Part shown: positions 32,367 to 35,882 of the stretch, piece by piece
Position numbering within the stretch: position 1 is the first letter of the stretch
How the letters are laid out: every line of letters starts with the position of its first letter
NCBI GenBank assembly: GCA_011390415.1
Contig: JAABSL010000011.1
Coordinates: 1 to 35,882, forward strand
DNA: 35,882 bases
Source: Desulfobacteraceae bacterium
GTDB lineage: Bacteria; Desulfobacterota; Desulfobacteria; Desulfobacterales; Desulfosalsimonadaceae
Direction: 5' to 3'
Notes under the pieces: model-generated
Told to the model about the DNA's origin: nothing
Seen by the model: only the letters and a program-made list of their open reading frames with translations
Database searches by the model: none
Translations under genes and position numbers: made by a program

Positions 32367-35300
32367 ATGCCCAGGTTAGATGATATTAAAAAGGTGATGA
32401 TCATCGGGTCGGGACCGATTATTATCGGCCAAGCCTGTGAATTTGATTATTCAGGCACCCAGGCGTGTAAAGCTTTGCGTTCGCTGGGGTTTGAAGTGGT
32501 GCTGGTCAATTCGAATCCGGCCACCATTATGACCGATCCGGGCATGGCGGATGTCACTTATATTGAACCGCTGAATCTGCAGACCATGACCTGGATCATC
32601 GAAAAAGAACGCCCGGACGCCTTGCTGCCGAATCTTGGCGGACAAACTGCACTCAACCTGTCTTCTGAGCTGGCGGAAAGCGGGGTTCTGGAAAAATACG
32701 GCGTCAAAGTCATCGGGGTGAACTTAGGCGCGATTAAGCGGGGGGAAGACCGCACGTCTTTTAAGGAAACCATGGACAAAATCGGCATTGAAATGCCGAA
32801 AAGCAAAGCGGTCAATACCCTGGAAGAAGCAGAACGAATTGCTGAGGAGCTCGGCTATCCGGTAGTGATCCGACCGGCATATACCATGGGCGGCACCGGC
32901 GGCGGGCTGGTCTACAATGTTGAAGAGCTGCGAACCATTGCCGCCCGGGGCCTGGCCGCAAGTATGGTCCACCAGGTGCTGGTGGAAGAATCCGTGCTCG
33001 GATGGGAGGAACTGGAGCTTGAAGTGGTCCGGGATGCCAAAAATCAGATGATCACTGTCTGTTTTATCGAAAATGTCGATGCCATGGGGGTTCACACCGG
33101 AGATTCCTACTGCACCGCGCCCATGCTGACGGTTTCGCCGGAACTCCAGAAACGCCTGCAGGATTATTCGTATGCCATTGTGGAAGCCATTGAGGTGATC
33201 GGCGGCACCAACGTGCAGTTTGCCCATGATCCGGAAACCGACCGGGTGGTGGTTATTGAAATCAATCCCCGGACGTCCCGCTCATCGGCTTTGGCATCAA
33301 AGGCCACGGGATTTCCCATTGCCATGGTCTCCGCCCTGCTGGCCGGCGGCTTGACAATGGATGAAATGCCTTACTGGCGGGACGGCACCCTTGAAAAATA
33401 TACGCCGTCCGGAGATTATGTGGTGGTGAAATTTGCCCGGTGGGCGTTTGAAAAGTTTGACGGTGTGGAAGACAAGCTCGGCACCCAGATGCGCGCGGTG
33501 GGCGAGGTCATGAGCATCGGCAAAAATTACAAGGAGGCACTTCAGAAAGCCATCCGGTCCCTGGAAATCAACCGCTACGGGCTGGGATTTGCAAAGGATT
33601 TTAATAAAAAATCATTAGATGAATTGATGACGCTGGTCGGCACGCCCACCAGCGAGCGCCAGTTTATCATGTACGAAGCCCTGCGAAAAGGGGCGGGCAT
33701 TGACGAACTGCATAATTTAACCCATATCAAGGCCTGGTTTATTGAGCAGATGCAGGAGCTGGTCCGTCTTGAAGAAGAGGTCCTGAAATACAAGGGCGCG
33801 CTGCCGCCGGATGACCTGCTGATTCAGGCCAAAAAAGACGGGTTTGCGGATAAATATCTGGGCGAGATCCTGGGCATTGACGAGGCACAAGTCCGTGCAA
33901 AACGTCTGTCTTTAGGGCTTTGCGAGGCATGGGAACCGGTGCCGGTCAGCGGCGTGGCAGATGCGGCCTACTATTATTCCACCTATAATGCGCCGAATCA
34001 GGTGAAAGTGTCCGACAACCGAAAAATTATGGTGCTCGGCGGCGGTCCCAACCGGATCGGGCAGGGGATTGAGTTTGATTACTGCTGTGTGCACGCGGCA
34101 TTTGCCATCCGGGATGCGAAATTCGAATCCATTATGGTCAACTGCAATCCGGAAACCGTGTCCACGGATTATGACACGTCCGACAAACTCTATTTTGAGC
34201 CCCTGACAGTGGAAGATGTGCTGAGCATTTATGAAAAAGAAAAACCCGAAGGGGTGATCGTCCAGTTCGGCGGCCAGACACCGTTAAATATTGCCAAAGA
34301 ACTGGAAGATGCCGGCGTGAAAATTTTAGGCACATCACCGGACACCATTGACCTGGCCGAAGACCGGGACCGGTTCCGGCAGATTATTCAGAAACTGGGC
34401 ATTCCCCAGCCGGAATCCGGAATGGCGCATTCGGAAGCACAGGCACTCGATGTGGCGGCGCGCATCGGGTATCCGCTGATGGTTCGCCCGTCATATGTTC
34501 TGGGGGGCCGCGCCATGATGGTGGTTTCTGATGAGCAAATGCTGAAACGCTACATGGCAGCCGCCGTGGACGTGTCTCCCCAGCGGCCCATTCTCATTGA
34601 TAAATTCCTGCAAAATGCCATTGAAGCCGAAGCAGACGCCATTGCCGACGGCACGGACGCCTTTGTCCCGGCGGTGATGGAGCATATCGAACTGGCCGGC
34701 GTCCATTCCGGCGATTCGGCCTGCGTGATCCCGCCGGTCAGCATTCCGGTAAAACATATTGAAACCATCAATGAATACACCCGGAAAATCGCCATTGAGC
34801 TGAAAGTGGTGGGGTTGATGAATATCCAGTACGCCATTGCCGATGATACGGTCTATATTCTGGAGGCCAACCCCCGGGCGTCCCGGACGGTCCCGCTGGT
34901 CTCAAAGGTCTGCAATATCTCCATGGCCAATATTGCCACCCATATCATGCTGGGCAAAAAACTGTCCGAGTTTGATTTAAAGCATAAGCTCATACCGCAT
35001 TTCGGGGTCAAGGAAGCGGTTTTTCCGTTTAACATGTTCCCGGAAGTGGATCCGGTGCTGGGGCCGGAGATGCGGTCCACCGGGGAGGTTCTGGGGATGG
35101 CGGATTCTTTCGGCCTGGCATTTTTCAAATCCCAGGAAGCCACAAAAGTGGCCCTGCCGCTCGAAGGCGCGGTGCTGATTACGCTGGCGGATTCTGATAA
35201 ATTGAGCGCCCTGGAAACCGCCCGCCTGTTCCGGGAGTTGAATTTTAAAATTTATGCCACCAACGGTACCCACAAGTTTCTGAACGAAAAGGGGATTGAC

Positions 35301-35567
35301 TCCGTGCCCATCAAAAAGCTCGGCTACGGCCGGCCGGACATTGTGGATGAAATTAAAAACGGCAACATCCAGCTGGTGATCAACACCCCGAGCGGCAAGG
35401 AAAGCAAGGACGACGATTCTTATATCCGCAAGGCCGCCATCAACTACAAGGTGCTTCACATCACCACCATTTCCGCGGCCCAGGCAGCGGCAAAAGGTAT
35501 CCGGGCCCGGAGAGAGGGGATTTCCATGCCCAAGTCGCTGCAGGAATATCATGCGGATATCCGGTAG
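32367..35567 (+). CDS. carB: Carbamoyl-phosphate synthase large subunit
   Basis: The 1066-aa protein has the full length of CarB, which makes carbamoyl phosphate from bicarbonate, ammonia and 2 ATP for pyrimidine and arginine synthesis. The two homologous halves are visible: MIIGSGPIIIGQACEFDYSG (N-half) and MVLGGGPNRIGQGIEFDYCC (C-half), with ATP-grasp domains (GYPVVIRPAYTMGGTGGG; GYPLMVRPSYVLGGRAMM) and a C-terminal MGS-like regulatory domain (about 930-1066). The ribosome site is AAAGGAG. No carA (glutaminase subunit) is adjacent; the neighbour instead is the PurF-like gene, which has also lost its glutaminase site. A terminator follows. Confidence 0.97.
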   Translation: MPRLDDIKKVMIIGSGPIIIGQACEFDYSGTQACKALRSLGFEVVLVNSNPATIMTDPGMADVTYIEPLNLQTMTWIIEKERPDALLPNLGGQTALNLSSELAESGVLEKYGVKVIGVNLGAIKRGEDRTSFKETMDKIGIEMPKSKAVNTLEEAERIAEELGYPVVIRPAYTMGGTGGGLVYNVEELRTIAARGLAASMVHQVLVEESVLGWEELELEVVRDAKNQMITVCFIENVDAMGVHTGDSYCTAPMLTVSPELQKRLQDYSYAIVEAIEVIGGTNVQFAHDPETDRVVVIEINPRTSRSSALASKATGFPIAMVSALLAGGLTMDEMPYWRDGTLEKYTPSGDYVVVKFARWAFEKFDGVEDKLGTQMRAVGEVMSIGKNYKEALQKAIRSLEINRYGLGFAKDFNKKSLDELMTLVGTPTSERQFIMYEALRKGAGIDELHNLTHIKAWFIEQMQELVRLEEEVLKYKGALPPDDLLIQAKKDGFADKYLGEILGIDEAQVRAKRLSLGLCEAWEPVPVSGVADAAYYYSTYNAPNQVKVSDNRKIMVLGGGPNRIGQGIEFDYCCVHAAFAIRDAKFESIMVNCNPETVSTDYDTSDKLYFEPLTVEDVLSIYEKEKPEGVIVQFGGQTPLNIAKELEDAGVKILGTSPDTIDLAEDRDRFRQIIQKLGIPQPESGMAHSEAQALDVAARIGYPLMVRPSYVLGGRAMMVVSDEQMLKRYMAAAVDVSPQRPILIDKFLQNAIEAEADAIADGTDAFVPAVMEHIELAGVHSGDSACVIPPVSIPVKHIETINEYTRKIAIELKVVGLMNIQYAIADDTVYILEANPRASRTVPLVSKVCNISMANIATHIMLGKKLSEFDLKHKLIPHFGVKEAVFPFNMFPEVDPVLGPEMRSTGEVLGMADSFGLAFFKSQEATKVALPLEGAVLITLADSDKLSALETARLFRELNFKIYATNGTHKFLNEKGIDSVPIKKLGYGRPDIVDEIKNGNIQLVINTPSGKESKDDDSYIRKAAINYKVLHITTISAAQAAAKGIRARREGISMPKSLQEYHADIR

Positions 35568-35882
35568 AAAATAGCAGCAGATACATCAATATCCATGGCA
35601 GATCGCTAAAACCCTGCAGCCGGTAAAAGTACCGGCTGCAGGGTTTTTTGTGATTCATCGCTGATAAATAAAGTCGTCAGGTGCTGATCAAATAAAATTA
35701 TGGATATTCCGTGTTTTTTAAAACTACTATATAAAATTGATATCCATATATCGTGTGTCATCAAAGTCAAAGAATACTGACTTCGCTTATCGATAGTCCG
35801 CGCTTTTAAAAATGCCTGCAATACCGAAGAATCATAGACAGGTTATTCTCTTCTACGGCTTTAATATTTCCCTTCACGATAA
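35568..35882. other. Intergenic region after carB
   Basis: It contains the carB terminator (35608-35649) and then AT-rich sequence to the window end. Minus-strand reading frames here cross the terminator and look accidental. I see no other gene or repeat. Confidence 0.6.
35608..35649 (+). terminator. Rho-independent terminator of carB
   Basis: The perfect 15-bp stem ACCCTGCAGCCGGTA / TACCGGCTGCAGGGT with loop AAAG is followed by TTTTTT. It lies 41 bp past the carB stop and also has an A-run on the other side. Confidence 0.95.

Noticed and set aside
35606-35821. 71-aa minus-strand reading frame at the window end
   Set aside because: It runs into the carB terminator hairpin and has no recognisable features.
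1-35882. CRISPR arrays, tRNA/rRNA genes, insertion sequences, prophage or anti-phage genes
   Set aside because: No regular direct repeats with spacers, cloverleaf sequences, transposases, integrases or known defence domains were found on either strand.

Overview
The window looks like a chromosomal segment of a sulfate-reducing deltaproteobacterium (Desulfobacterota, Desulfobacteraceae/Desulfosarcinaceae type). This is an inference from a DsrC-family protein, DASS and SulP anion transporters, dCache histidine kinases with stand-alone receivers, tandem-domain universal stress proteins and an ADP-forming acyl-CoA synthetase fused to an acetyltransferase. No rRNA, tRNA, CRISPR array, transposase or phage gene was seen. 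Only two strands of genes run on +: the DsrC-like gene, and the purF-like/carB pair.

Layout. (A) 1-4306, minus: Cache histidine kinase, two receivers and a DASS transporter cut by the window edge. (DsrC) 4885-5547, plus: one gene encoding two DsrC/TusE-like domains. (Stress/acyl-CoA) 5583-12219, minus: a GGDEF protein, a universal stress protein, a cytidylate-kinase-like protein, a 921-aa acyl-CoA synthetase/GNAT protein and a second universal stress protein. (B) 12428-18739, minus: receiver, Cache kinase, receiver, DASS transporter, a 55-aa membrane protein, a YIP1-family protein and a receiver-CBS fusion, closely spaced as one operon. (D) 19127-22053, minus: histidine kinase and NtrC-type sigma-54 activator. 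22413-23219: a lone phosphate-type periplasmic binding protein. (C) 23439-30695, minus: TetR repressor, SulP transporter, a kinase-like/BON-like/receiver fusion, Cache kinase, receiver, degenerate kinase and receiver, closed by a strong terminator. (End) 30939-35567, plus: a PurF-like protein lacking the glutaminase cysteine, then carB.

The main result is a probable sigma-54 regulon visible by eye. Four transcription units have GG-N10-GC promoters close to TGGCAY-N5-TTGCW: the double DsrC gene, the stress/acyl-CoA operon, operon B and the binding protein. Each has 111-135 bp upstream a site built on TTTTACA-N3-TGT; two of these are perfect 9+9 bp palindromes, TTTTTTACA-N3-TGTAAAAAA. The kinase/NtrC pair at 19127-22053 is the obvious candidate regulator, but that link is inferred.

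A second pattern is that three paralogous Cache kinases sit beside three anion transporters (two DASS, one SulP). Each transporter carries an extra soluble stretch of about 85-130 residues in a loop predicted to be periplasmic, the same compartment as the Cache sensor domain. I infer transporter-coupled sensing modules whose receivers have no DNA-binding domain.
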